Assembly (NCBI GenBank): GCA_023456105.1
Contig: JAEYAO010000033.1
Location: forward strand, 1 to 11,253
Source of the DNA: Pseudomonadota bacterium
GTDB taxonomy: Bacteria > Pseudomonadota > Alphaproteobacteria > Caulobacterales > Caulobacteraceae
Direction of reading: 5' to 3'
Length of the DNA: 11,253 nt
Shown here: positions 1 through 6,734 of the stretch, in pieces
Layout: the number at the start of each line of letters is the position of its first letter
Numbering within the stretch: position 1 is the stretch's first letter
Translations under genes and position numbers: made by a program
Notes under the pieces: generated by a model
Database searches by the model: none
What the model was told of the DNA's origin: nothing
The model's input: only the letters and a program-made list of their open reading frames with translations

Positions 1-114
1 ATCATGTTCGGTCGTCTGAAAGACTGGCGGCGCGTCGCCACCCGCTACGACCGATGCCCGAACGTCTTCCTGTCCGCCATAGCCCTCGCCGCTACCGTGC
101 TCTTCTGGCTATGA
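1..114 (+). CDS. IS5-family transposase, C-terminal end (5' part outside window)
   Basis: The reading frame enters from the left edge and stops at TGA 112-114, giving 37 residues that begin IMFGRLKDWRRVATRYDR and end in a hydrophobic AATVLFWL. This is the usual tail of IS5-family (IS427/IS1031-like) DDE transposases. The lysine at visible residue 7 fits the conserved K of the family's Y(2)R(3)E(6)K signature, so the catalytic Glu would be the codon immediately before base 1. The enzyme cuts and joins the element ends during transposition. The stop codon overlaps the presumed terminal inverted repeat, as is common in compact IS elements. Whether the full transposase is intact, or split by a frameshift as in some IS5 relatives, cannot be seen here. 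Confidence 0.88.
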   Translation: MMFGRLKDWRRVATRYDRCPNVFLSAIALAATVLFWL

Positions 115-124
115 GTCCTGAGCC
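113..124 (+). repeat. Presumed right terminal inverted repeat of the IS element
   Basis: GAGTCCTGAGCC begins inside the transposase stop codon. Its role as a terminal repeat is inferred from position and from family habit, because the partner copy at the left end is outside the window. Confidence 0.55.
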
Positions 125-148
125 TAGGCGCAGCCCCCGCGCGCGCAA

Positions 149-165
149 TGCGGCCGACCGCCGCA
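149..165 (-). terminator. Possible terminator hairpin after the flavoprotein gene
   Basis: Between the IS end and the flavoprotein stop, TGCGGC (149-154) and GCCGCA (160-165) form a perfect 6-bp stem with a 5-base loop. It starts 8 bases after the end of the last minus-strand gene. Read on the minus strand it is followed by TTGCG, not a clear T-run, so it is only a weak intrinsic-terminator candidate. It may instead act in Rho-dependent ending or RNA 3'-end protection. Confidence 0.3.
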
Positions 166-173
166 AGCGTCGC

Positions 174-1370
174 CTAGCAGGCCTGACCGGCCGCCCAACC
201 CGACGACCAGGCCCACTGGAAGTTGTAGCCGCCAAGCCAGCCGGTGATGTCCACCGCCTCGCCGATGAAGAACAGGCCGGGCGCGCTATTCACCGCCATG
301 GTGGTCTGGTCCAGCGCCGCCGTGTCCACCCCGCCCAGCGTGACCTCGGCGGTGCGGTAGCCTTCCGATCCCACCGGCTTCACCGTCCAGCCGTTGACCG
401 CCGCATCCAGCGCCCGCAGCCGCTTGTCCGACAATTCCGCCAGCTTGCCCGAGGCGCCCTTGCGCTGGGCGAGGCTTTCCGCCAGGCGACGCGGCACGAT
501 CTGGGCCAGGGCGGTGTGCACCGCCTGTTTCCCGTTCTCCTCCTTTGCCGTCTTCAGCCGTGCGAAGACGTCCTGCCCCGGCGCCATGGTCACGGTGATC
601 GGATCGCCTTCCTTCCAGTAGGAGCTGATCTGCAGGATCGCCGGACCCGACAGCCCGCGGTGGGTGAACAGCATCGCCTCTGGGAACCGCGCGCCGCCCG
701 CCTCCGCCACAACATCCACCGCCACCCCGGCCAGCGGCTTCAACTGCTCCAGCAGCCCCGCCTCAAACGTCAGCGGCACCAGCGCCGGTCGCGTAACGGT
801 GACCCGCAGGCCAAACCGCCGCGCCACTTCATAGGCCCAGCCGGTAGCCCCCATCTTGGGTATGGACTTGCCGCCCGTGGCGATCACCACCGAGGCCGCG
901 CGCACGACCGATCCGTCGGAAAGCCGCGCCTCGAACCGCTCGCCGACACGCTCCAGCCCGTCGATCGAGACGCCCAGCTTCAGCTCCACGCCGCCCGCCC
1001 GCAGATCGTCCGTCAGCATACGGACGATCTGCTTGGCGCTGTCGTCGCAGAACAGCTGGCCCAGCGTCTTTTCGTGCCAGGCGATACCCGCCCGGTCCAC
1101 GCGACGCACGAAATCCTGGTGGGTGTAGCGCCTGAGCGCCGAGGTCGCGAACCGCGGGTTTTCGCCCAGGAAGTTGGCCGGACTTGTGCCGGTGTTGGTG
1201 AAGTTGCAACGACCGCCGCCCGAGATGCGGATCTTCTCGCCGGGTGCGCGCGCATGGTCCACCACCAGCACCCGCCGCCCGCGCCGCCCCGCCTCCCCCG
1301 CGCACATCATGCCGGCGGCTCCCGCGCCGACGATCAGGACGTCGAAGGCGTTCGCCGACCTGGCGCTCAA
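174..1370 (-). CDS. HI0933/YhiN-family NAD(P)/FAD-dependent oxidoreductase
   Basis: A 398-residue flavoprotein, normal length for the HI0933 (BaiN/YhiN-like) family. The N-terminal FAD fold is clear: DVLIVGAGAAG (residues 10-20, GxGxxG), an acidic strand end in VLVVD (34-38), the family block KIRISGGGRCNFTN (46-59), ATGG (165-168) and the C-terminal FAD block GEAVDITGWLGGYNF (370-384). The family is probably a cytosolic reductase, but the substrate of most members is unknown. The start is taken as TTG 1370-1368, since the first in-frame ATG lies within the FAD loop and would destroy it. That TTG overlaps the polA stop as TTGA, implying translational coupling to polA and the last place in the minus-strand operon. 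It was assigned to family by motif, so no specific reaction is claimed. Confidence 0.9.
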   Translation of the reverse strand: MSARSANAFDVLIVGAGAAGMMCAGEAGRRGRRVLVVDHARAPGEKIRISGGGRCNFTNTGTSPANFLGENPRFATSALRRYTHQDFVRRVDRAGIAWHEKTLGQLFCDDSAKQIVRMLTDDLRAGGVELKLGVSIDGLERVGERFEARLSDGSVVRAASVVIATGGKSIPKMGATGWAYEVARRFGLRVTVTRPALVPLTFEAGLLEQLKPLAGVAVDVVAEAGGARFPEAMLFTHRGLSGPAILQISSYWKEGDPITVTMAPGQDVFARLKTAKEENGKQAVHTALAQIVPRRLAESLAQRKGASGKLAELSDKRLRALDAAVNGWTVKPVGSEGYRTAEVTLGGVDTAALDQTTMAVNSAPGLFFIGEAVDITGWLGGYNFQWAWSSGWAAGQAC

Positions 1371-4303
1371 TGCGCCTCGTCCCAGTTGGCCGCGGCGCGC
1401 GCCTCGACCACCAGCGGCACGCTGAGGGTGGCGGCGGGTTCGGCCGCGCCTTCCATGACCCGGCGGACCAGGGCGATGGCGGCTTCGGCCTCGGCCTCCG
1501 GAGCCTCGAACACCAGTTCGTCGTGCACCTGCAGCAGCATGCGCGTCTTCAGCCCCGCCGCCTCCAGCGCCCCCGGCATGCGGATCATGGCCCGGCGGAT
1601 GATGTCGGCCGCCGCCCCCTGGATCGGCGCATTGATCGCCGCCCGCTCGCCGAAGCTGCGCTCGGCCGCCGACTTCGCCCCGATCGCGGGAATGTGGATC
1701 TTGCGTCCGAACAGGGTGGAGACGAAGCCCGTCCGCTTCACCTCCGCCTTGGTCTTGTCCATGTAGGCGCGGATGCCCGGGAAGCGCTCGAAGTAGGTCT
1801 TGATGTAGGCCCCGGCCTCGCCCTGATCGATGCCCAGCTGGTTCGACAGGCCAAAGGCCGAGATGCCGTAGACGATGCCGAAGTTGATGGCCTTGGCCCG
1901 CCGACGCGTCTCCGGGTCCATCTGTTCGACCGGCACGCCGAACATCTCGGACGCCGTGGCCGTGTGGATGTCGATCCCGGCCTTGAAGGCGCGCTTCAGC
2001 TCGGGAATGTCGCCGATGTGGGCCAGCAGCCGCAGCTCGATCTGCGAATAGTCGGCCGAGATCAGCACATGCCCCGGCGCGGCGATGAAGGCTTGGCGGA
2101 TCTGGCGGCCGATCTCGTTGCGGATCGGGATGTTCTGCAGGTTCGGCTCGGACGACGACAGCCGCCCTGTCGTGGTCGCCGCCAGCTGATAGGAGGTGTG
2201 CACCCGGTCGGTCTCGGGATCGGCCGCCGCCGACAGGGCGTCGGTGTAGGTGTTCTTCAGCTTGGACAGCTGGCGCCATTCCAGGATCGCGCGTGGCAGC
2301 TCGTGGTTCAGCGCCAGTTCGTCCAGCACGCTGGCGTCCGTGCCCCACTGGCCCGAGGCCGTCTTCTTGCCGCCCGGCAGGCCCAGCTCTCCGAACAGGA
2401 TCTCGCCGATCTGCCGCGGCGAGCCGATGTTGAAGGGCCGCCCGGCCAGTTCGTGCGCCTTGCCCTCCAGCTCGGCCATGCGCAGGCCGAACTCGCTGGA
2501 CAGGGACTTCAATCGTTCCGGATCGATGCGGACGCCGGCCAGCTCCATGTCGGCCAACACGCCCGGCAGCCCGCGCTCCAGCGTCTCATAGACGGTGGAC
2601 AGCCCCTGCTCGGCCAAGCGGGGCTTGAGGATGCGATAGAGCCGCAGCGTCACGTCCGCGTCCTCGGCGGCGTAGCAGGTCGCCGGCTTCAGCTCGACGT
2701 GCTTGAAGCTCTTCTGCGACTTGCCGGTGCCCGCCACCGACTTGAAGGTGATCGGCGTGTGGCCAAGGTGCAGGCGCGCCAGCTCGTCCATGCCGTGGCC
2801 GTGCAGCCCGCCCTCCAGCACATAGGAGATCAGCATGGTGTCCTCGACGGGCGAGACGCGGACGCCCCGACGCGCCATCACCGCCATGTCGTATTTGATG
2901 TTCTGACCGACCTTGAGGACGCTGGGGTCCTCAAGCAACGTCTTCAGCCGCGCAAGCACCGTGGGCTTATCCAGCTGGTTCAGCGGCTCGCGCGACGCAT
3001 CCTCGCCGCCGCCGAAGTCCAGCCCGCCGCCCTCGACCGGCGGATGCTCGTGCGTCAGCGGAATATAGCAGGCGTCGTTCGGCCCCAGCGCCAGCGATAC
3101 GCCGCACAGCCCGGCGTGGGTGGCCGACAAGGCGTCCGTCTCGGTGTCGAATCCGACGACGCCGGCCTCCAGCGCCCGTTCGATCCAGCGATCCAGATCG
3201 GCCAGGTCGCGGATGCAGTGGTAAGCCTCGGTGTCCACGACTTGCGCCTCGACCTCCGCCGGTTCAGCCGGGGCGTAGCGCGGCGTCAGCACCGGTGCGC
3301 TCGGCTGGCGCGTGAAGGCCGAGCCCTCCTTGGGCGGCGCCTTGCCGTCGCCCACTCGGCGCTGCAGGCCCCGGAACTCCATGCGTTCCAGGAAGTCACT
3401 CAGGGCCGCCGGATCGGGATCGCGCACGGCGAAGTCCTCGATCGCTTCGGGCGCCGGCGCATCGCACGTCAGCCGCACCAGTTCGCGGCTGAGCCGGATT
3501 TGGTCGGCATACTGAATGAGGGTGTCGCGGCGTTTCGGCTGCTTGATCTCGCCCGCCTGCTCCAGCAGCGTGTCGAGGTCGCCGAACTGGTCCAGAAGCT
3601 GCGCCGCGGTCTTCGGTCCGATGCCCGGCGCGCCCGGCACGTTGTCGACGCTGTCGCCGATCAGAGCCTGCAGATCGACCATCTTGTCCGGACCCACGCC
3701 GAACTTCTCGACCACCTCGGGCTCGGCCAGACGCTTGTCCTTCATGGGGTCCCACATGACCACGCCGCGCCCGATCAGCTGCATCAGGTCCTTGTCGGAC
3801 GAGACGATCACCGCCTCGCCGCCCATGTCGCGCGCCTTGCAGGCGTAGGTGGCGATCAGGTCGTCGGCTTCATAGCCGGGCAGCTCCACGCAGTGGACGC
3901 CGAACGCCGCCGTCGCCTCGCGCACAAGCGGGAACTGCGGCGCCAGGTCCTCGGGCGCGGGCGGCCGGTGCGCCTTGTACTGGTCGTAGAGGTCGTTTCG
4001 AAAGGTCTTCTCCGAATGGTCGAAGATGGCCACCAGGTGCGTCGGGCCGTCGGCGCCCTTCATGTCGCGCAACAGCTTCCACAGCATGTTGCAGTAGCCC
4101 TGCACCGCACCGACGGGCAGGCCGTCGGACTTGCGCGTCAGCGGCGGCAGGGCGTGGTAGGCGCGGAAGATGTAGGCCGAGGCGTCGATCATCCACAGCC
4201 TCAGCGCCGGGCCGTCCTGAGTCAGCGGGCGGTCGGTCTCGGGCAGGGCGTCTGAAGCTTTGGAGGGGGCTTCGGCGGGGGCGTCGGTCATGCGCCGCAA
4301 CAT
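1367..4303 (-). CDS. polA: DNA polymerase I
   Basis: A 978-residue family A DNA polymerase that fills gaps and removes RNA primers during Okazaki maturation and excision repair. All three domains are visible. The 5'-3' exonuclease (about 35-310) has GYEADDLIATYA (143-154), VSSDKDLMQL (167-176) and the helix-hairpin-helix GAPGIGPKTA (224-233). The 3'-5' proofreading domain (about 355-565) keeps its acidic residues: D386 and E388 in FDTETD, D472 in QNIKYD, and Y544 with D548 in YAAEDAD. The polymerase domain has motif A DYSQIELR (D751), motif B RRRAKAINFGIVYG (800-813) and motif C VHDELVFE (D928, E929). It therefore appears fully active. A second ATG at 4291 would remove only four residues; neither start has a strong Shine-Dalgarno site. 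It lies 34 nt after the lipoprotein gene and overlaps the flavoprotein start. Confidence 0.98.
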   Translation of the reverse strand: MLRRMTDAPAEAPSKASDALPETDRPLTQDGPALRLWMIDASAYIFRAYHALPPLTRKSDGLPVGAVQGYCNMLWKLLRDMKGADGPTHLVAIFDHSEKTFRNDLYDQYKAHRPPAPEDLAPQFPLVREATAAFGVHCVELPGYEADDLIATYACKARDMGGEAVIVSSDKDLMQLIGRGVVMWDPMKDKRLAEPEVVEKFGVGPDKMVDLQALIGDSVDNVPGAPGIGPKTAAQLLDQFGDLDTLLEQAGEIKQPKRRDTLIQYADQIRLSRELVRLTCDAPAPEAIEDFAVRDPDPAALSDFLERMEFRGLQRRVGDGKAPPKEGSAFTRQPSAPVLTPRYAPAEPAEVEAQVVDTEAYHCIRDLADLDRWIERALEAGVVGFDTETDALSATHAGLCGVSLALGPNDACYIPLTHEHPPVEGGGLDFGGGEDASREPLNQLDKPTVLARLKTLLEDPSVLKVGQNIKYDMAVMARRGVRVSPVEDTMLISYVLEGGLHGHGMDELARLHLGHTPITFKSVAGTGKSQKSFKHVELKPATCYAAEDADVTLRLYRILKPRLAEQGLSTVYETLERGLPGVLADMELAGVRIDPERLKSLSSEFGLRMAELEGKAHELAGRPFNIGSPRQIGEILFGELGLPGGKKTASGQWGTDASVLDELALNHELPRAILEWRQLSKLKNTYTDALSAAADPETDRVHTSYQLAATTTGRLSSSEPNLQNIPIRNEIGRQIRQAFIAAPGHVLISADYSQIELRLLAHIGDIPELKRAFKAGIDIHTATASEMFGVPVEQMDPETRRRAKAINFGIVYGISAFGLSNQLGIDQGEAGAYIKTYFERFPGIRAYMDKTKAEVKRTGFVSTLFGRKIHIPAIGAKSAAERSFGERAAINAPIQGAAADIIRRAMIRMPGALEAAGLKTRMLLQVHDELVFEAPEAEAEAAIALVRRVMEGAAEPAATLSVPLVVEARAAANWDEAH

Positions 4304-4310
4304 AGGGGCG

Positions 4311-4325
4311 GACGCCGCCTGCGTC
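4311..4325 (-). other. Small stem-loop just upstream of polA
   Basis: GACGC (4311-4315) and GCGTC (4321-4325) form a 5-bp stem. On the minus strand the 5-base loop reads AGGCG, the only Shine-Dalgarno-like stretch in the 34-nt gap before polA, ending 12 nt upstream of the 4303 ATG. It could modulate polA translation. A stem this short is also common by chance at this GC content, so support is weak. Confidence 0.15.
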
Positions 4326-4337
4326 AGCCGTTTCCGA

Positions 4338-4952
4338 TCAGAAGGCGGTCCAACTCTGTCCTGGATCGCGCTCGCCCGGCTGAGCCTGCTGCTGGCCCCA
4401 GTTGATCACCATCAGCACCTGGTGGCTGCGGATGCGATAGCGGCCGATCATCGGCGTCACGGCGCCCAGCGGCGAGCCCGTCTGGGCGTCGTAGAGAAAG
4501 CCCGAGAACTCGGCCACGCCCACCCGGTCGCGCTGGCTGTAGACCGACAGCTCGGGCACGGACACGAAGTTCCATTCCTCGATCGGGATGCGCATGGCCG
4601 GAATGCCGACGACCCGCCGCATCTGCTCCAGCGACAGGGCGCCGGCCCGCACCTCGAAGATCACGCTGGCGGCATTACGGTCGCGCGCCAGCGCATAGCC
4701 GGCCTCCGACAGCGCCGCCCGGATCGAACCCACGGCGTAGCGCGCGCTTTCGGCCTGGAAGTAGGTGTCGTCCACGAAGATGCGCGACCCCACCGGGATC
4801 GGCAGCACCAGCCCTTCGACCGCCAGGTCGGCGGCGCGCGACACCAGCAGCTGCTCGGTCGCCGTCCGGCCCGGATTGGTCTCAGTGGTCGAGGCGCAGG
4901 CCGAAAGCACGCCCGCCAGCATCAGCGTCAGAACGACGCCGAGGCGTGTCAT
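4338..4952 (-). CDS. Putative lipoprotein of unknown function
   Basis: A 204-residue protein with a lipoprotein signal: MTRLGVVLTLMLAGVLSAC, with lipobox LSAC and acylated Cys19. A Ser/Thr-rich linker then leads to TNPGRTATEQLLVSRAADLAV (26-46). The mature part alternates strands and helices (SRIFVDDTYF, IRAALSEAGYAL, ASVIFEVRAGAL) and ends in a block containing GFLYDAQTGSPLGAV and YRIRSHQVLMVINW. This resembles conserved periplasmic lipoproteins with no assigned role; I recognise no catalytic motif. The residue after Cys19 is Ala, not Asp, so outer-membrane sorting by Lol is expected. The start ATG 4952-4950 shares one base with the glyoxalase TGA, so the genes are probably coupled. A GTG one codon upstream is an alternative. 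Function is unknown. Confidence 0.87.
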   Translation of the reverse strand: MTRLGVVLTLMLAGVLSACASTTETNPGRTATEQLLVSRAADLAVEGLVLPIPVGSRIFVDDTYFQAESARYAVGSIRAALSEAGYALARDRNAASVIFEVRAGALSLEQMRRVVGIPAMRIPIEEWNFVSVPELSVYSQRDRVGVAEFSGFLYDAQTGSPLGAVTPMIGRYRIRSHQVLMVINWGQQQAQPGERDPGQSWTAF

Positions 4953-5392
4953 CACCAGCTGCCCGTGTTCGGCATGGAGGCCCACGGCTCGGCCGGCGCC
5001 AGCGGAGCGCCTTCCTGCAGCAACTCGATCGAAATACCGTCCGGCGAGCGCACGAACGCCATGTTGCCGTCGCGCGGCGGCCGGTTCACCACCACGCCGG
5101 CGTCCATGAACCGCTGGCAGGCGGCGTAGATGTCGTCGACCTTGTAGGCCAGGTGGCCGAAGTTGCGGCCGCCTTGGTAATCCTCGGGATCCCAGTTGTA
5201 GGTCAGCTCGACCTCCGGCGCGCGCTCGGCCGCCGACTGCTCCAGGTTCCTGGGCGCCGCCAGAAAGACCAGGGTGTAGCGGCCGGCCTCGTTCTCGGTG
5301 CGCCGCACCTCCTGCAGGCCCAGCAGGTCGCAATAGAAGCGCAGGGACGCGTCCAGGTCCTTCACGCGAACCATGGTGTGAAGATAACGCAT
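4952..5392 (-). CDS. gloA: Glyoxalase I-like VOC protein (probable lactoylglutathione lyase)
   Basis: A 146-residue vicinal-oxygen-chelate protein with two beta-alpha-beta-beta-beta modules. Glyoxalase I converts the methylglyoxal-glutathione hemithioacetal to S-lactoylglutathione in the cytosol. The four positions expected for metal ligands are filled: H5 in MRYLHTMVRV, E62 in VELTYNW, H80 in NFGHLAYKV and E123 in SIELLQ. The opening MRYLHTMVRVKDLDASLRFY and the NWDPEDY segment are typical of GloA. The start ATG 5392 is well supported by AGGAG, 8 nt upstream with a good spacer. It lies 22 nt after the zinc-finger gene and overlaps the lipoprotein start by one base. Other VOC enzymes share the fold, so the substrate rests on ligand pattern and overall similarity. 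Confidence 0.9.
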   Translation of the reverse strand: MRYLHTMVRVKDLDASLRFYCDLLGLQEVRRTENEAGRYTLVFLAAPRNLEQSAAERAPEVELTYNWDPEDYQGGRNFGHLAYKVDDIYAACQRFMDAGVVVNRPPRDGNMAFVRSPDGISIELLQEGAPLAPAEPWASMPNTGSW

Positions 5393-5414
5393 TACGCGAA
5401 CTCCTGATGAGGGA

Positions 5415-5654
5415 TCAGTGCGCCTCGGACCCGCGCGCGCCCGGGCTCAGATATTCGTTCTCATCATGGGCGTGGGCCGACAGCACAAAGCGCCGGTCGC
5501 AGTAGCCGCACTCGACGTGGTCGTGCTTGCCCATGTCCAGGTAAACCAGCGGATGGCCGAGCGCCCCGCCGCCGCCGTCGCAGGCCACGCGCTTGGTCGA
5601 GACCACGATCTCTTCGGGCGGCGGGATGATCGCATCCGGATGGCGAGGCGGCAT
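5415..5654 (-). CDS. Zinc-finger (CHCC) protein, NDUFS6-like
   Basis: A 79-residue protein with the CHCC zinc-finger pattern: C25 and H34 in VACDGGGGALGHPLVYLD, then C49 and C52 in VECGYCDRRFVL. The same domain occurs in mitochondrial complex I subunit NDUFS6, and alphaproteobacteria carry short stand-alone versions. By homology it may be an accessory or assembly component of NADH:quinone oxidoreductase; the sequence itself shows only a zinc-binding site. The tail is acidic and His-rich. The start ATG 5654 gives the usual family length; the reading frame stays open for a long way upstream on the minus strand, but that part is antisense to the ABC ATPase gene and is not credible protein. It is the first gene of the minus-strand operon, 22 nt before the glyoxalase gene. 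The upstream region lacks a clear Shine-Dalgarno site. Confidence 0.85.
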   Translation of the reverse strand: MPPRHPDAIIPPPEEIVVSTKRVACDGGGGALGHPLVYLDMGKHDHVECGYCDRRFVLSAHAHDENEYLSPGARGSEAH

Positions 5655-5676
5655 TTGAGGCTGAGACCTTGGCGGG

Positions 5677-5684
5677 AGGAGGTG
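5677..5684 (+). promoter_or_regulatory. Strong Shine-Dalgarno-like AGGAGGTG upstream of the ABC ATPase
   Basis: AGGAGGTG is a full match to the anti-Shine-Dalgarno tail. The only well-placed in-frame ATG downstream is at 5697, 12 nt after it, which would give the ABC ATPase 21 extra N-terminal residues. The family-like start at 5760 lacks a good site, so this element decides between the two starts. It may also be coincidence in GC-rich DNA. Confidence 0.3.
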
Positions 5685-5688
5685 CGGC

Positions 5689-5720
5689 GCATACCTATGC
5701 GGCCCGCCCGGCGGCGTCAA
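5689..5720 (-). promoter_or_regulatory. Candidate promoter for the minus-strand operon
   Basis: On the minus strand TTGACGC (complement of 5714-5720) matches the -35 consensus described for the Caulobacter housekeeping sigma factor. Thirteen bases later comes GCATAGGTATGC (5700-5689), a perfect 5-bp palindrome arms GCATA/TATGC around two bases, in the -10 place. The -10 match itself is poor. Transcription would begin near 5685, about 30 nt before the zinc-finger ATG. The palindrome could alternatively be an operator. Confidence 0.35.
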
Positions 5721-5759
5721 ACGTGGCCGCTGCACTTCCGTGAGAGCTCTTTTAAGCCG

Positions 5760-6734
5760 ATGACCGACGCCGCCCGCCTGCCCGACAACGCCATCGAGGT
5801 GCGGGGCCTGAAGAAGACCTATGCCGGCTCCAAGAAGGCGGCGCCCAAGACGGCGCTGCGCGGCGTCGACTTGGCGATCCCGCGCGGTTCGATGTTCGGC
5901 CTTCTGGGTCCGAACGGGGCGGGCAAGTCCACCCTGATCAACATCCTGGCCGGCGTGGTCAAGAAGTCCGAAGGCTCGGTCTCCATCTGGGGCCGCGACA
6001 TCGACCGCGAGCCGCGTGACGCCGCAGCCGCCCTGGGCGTGGTGCCGCAGGAGATCGTGGCCGACGTCTTCTTCACCCCGCGAGAGGCGCTGGAGGTGCA
6101 GGCCGGCTTCTACGGCGTGCCCAAGGACGAGCGCCGCTCCGACGAACTGCTGGCGGCGCTGGGCTTGTCGGACAAGGCCAACGCCTATGTTCGCGCCCTG
6201 TCCGGCGGCATGAAGCGGCGCCTGATGGTGGCCAAGGCGCTGGTGCACAATCCGCCCATCCTGATCCTGGACGAACCCACCGCCGGCGTGGACGTCGAGT
6301 TGCGACGCCAGCTGTGGGCCTATGTGCGCCGCATCAACGCCGAGGGCGTGACCATCCTTCTGACCACCCACTATCTGGAAGAGGCGCAGGAGCTTTGCGA
6401 CACCATCGCCATCGTCAATCGCGGCGAGGTGGTGGCTTGCGAGCCGACGCCGCAGCTCTTGCGCCGGCTGGACACCCGCAACGTCGTGGTGACGCCCGAG
6501 ACGCCGGTGGGCGAGCTGCCGGTCCTCGTGGGCTTTGACGTCACGGCGCGCCCGAACGGCGCCTTCGCCGTCACCTACAGGAAGGGCCAGTCCTCGGTTG
6601 AGCAGGTCATCAACGCGGTGCGCGAGGCGGGCGTCCACATCGCCGACATCACCACGGAGGATCCGGACCTGGAGGACGTCTTCCTGGCCCTCACCTATGG
6701 CGACCTCTCCAGGGTCGATCCGACACGGGACTGA
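5760..6734 (+). CDS. ABC-2-type transporter ATP-binding protein
   Basis: A 324-residue ABC ATPase of the multidrug/daunorubicin-export (CcmA/YadG-like) group, which powers export through a separate ABC-2 membrane subunit at the inner membrane. Visible motifs are Walker A GPNGAGKST (50-58), the Q-loop in VVPQE (Q97), signature LSGGMKRRL (147-155), Walker B ILILDEP (167-173, E172 catalytic) and the H-loop TTHYLEEAQ (H204). The C-terminal about 90 residues are the accessory region common in this group, ending with EDPDLEDVFLALT. The start ATG 5760 gives the usual family N-terminus; an in-frame ATG at 5697 with an AGGAGGTG upstream would add 21 basic residues. No ABC-2 permease lies downstream: the next gene is an aminotransferase, so the partner must be elsewhere and the substrate is unknown. 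Confidence 0.93.
   Translation: MTDAARLPDNAIEVRGLKKTYAGSKKAAPKTALRGVDLAIPRGSMFGLLGPNGAGKSTLINILAGVVKKSEGSVSIWGRDIDREPRDAAAALGVVPQEIVADVFFTPREALEVQAGFYGVPKDERRSDELLAALGLSDKANAYVRALSGGMKRRLMVAKALVHNPPILILDEPTAGVDVELRRQLWAYVRRINAEGVTILLTTHYLEEAQELCDTIAIVNRGEVVACEPTPQLLRRLDTRNVVVTPETPVGELPVLVGFDVTARPNGAFAVTYRKGQSSVEQVINAVREAGVHIADITTEDPDLEDVFLALTYGDLSRVDPTRD

Larger units (their letters stand above)
1..124 (+). mobile_element. Right end of an IS5-family insertion sequence
   Basis: The transposase tail is followed at once by GAGTCCTGAGCC (113-124), which has the look of an IS5/IS427-group terminal repeat; its complement GGCTCAGGACTC would open the left end. The next two bases are TA, consistent with a short TA-type target duplication. 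Beyond that, host sequence starts. The left end is outside the window, so boundary and duplication are inferred. The element sits 49 nt beyond the flavoprotein stop codon (174-176) and does not interrupt that gene. Confidence 0.75.

Noticed and set aside
1244..4255. A 1003-codon open frame on the plus strand opposite polA
   Set aside because: It lies antisense to a fully conserved polA. Its protein is Arg/Gln/His/Leu-rich without any known motif. Long antisense open frames are expected where GC-rich third codon positions make stops rare.
4289..4291. Second polA start (ATG at 4291)
   Set aside because: It is possible, but the four-residue difference does not touch a domain and neither start has a better ribosome-binding site. 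The longer form was kept.
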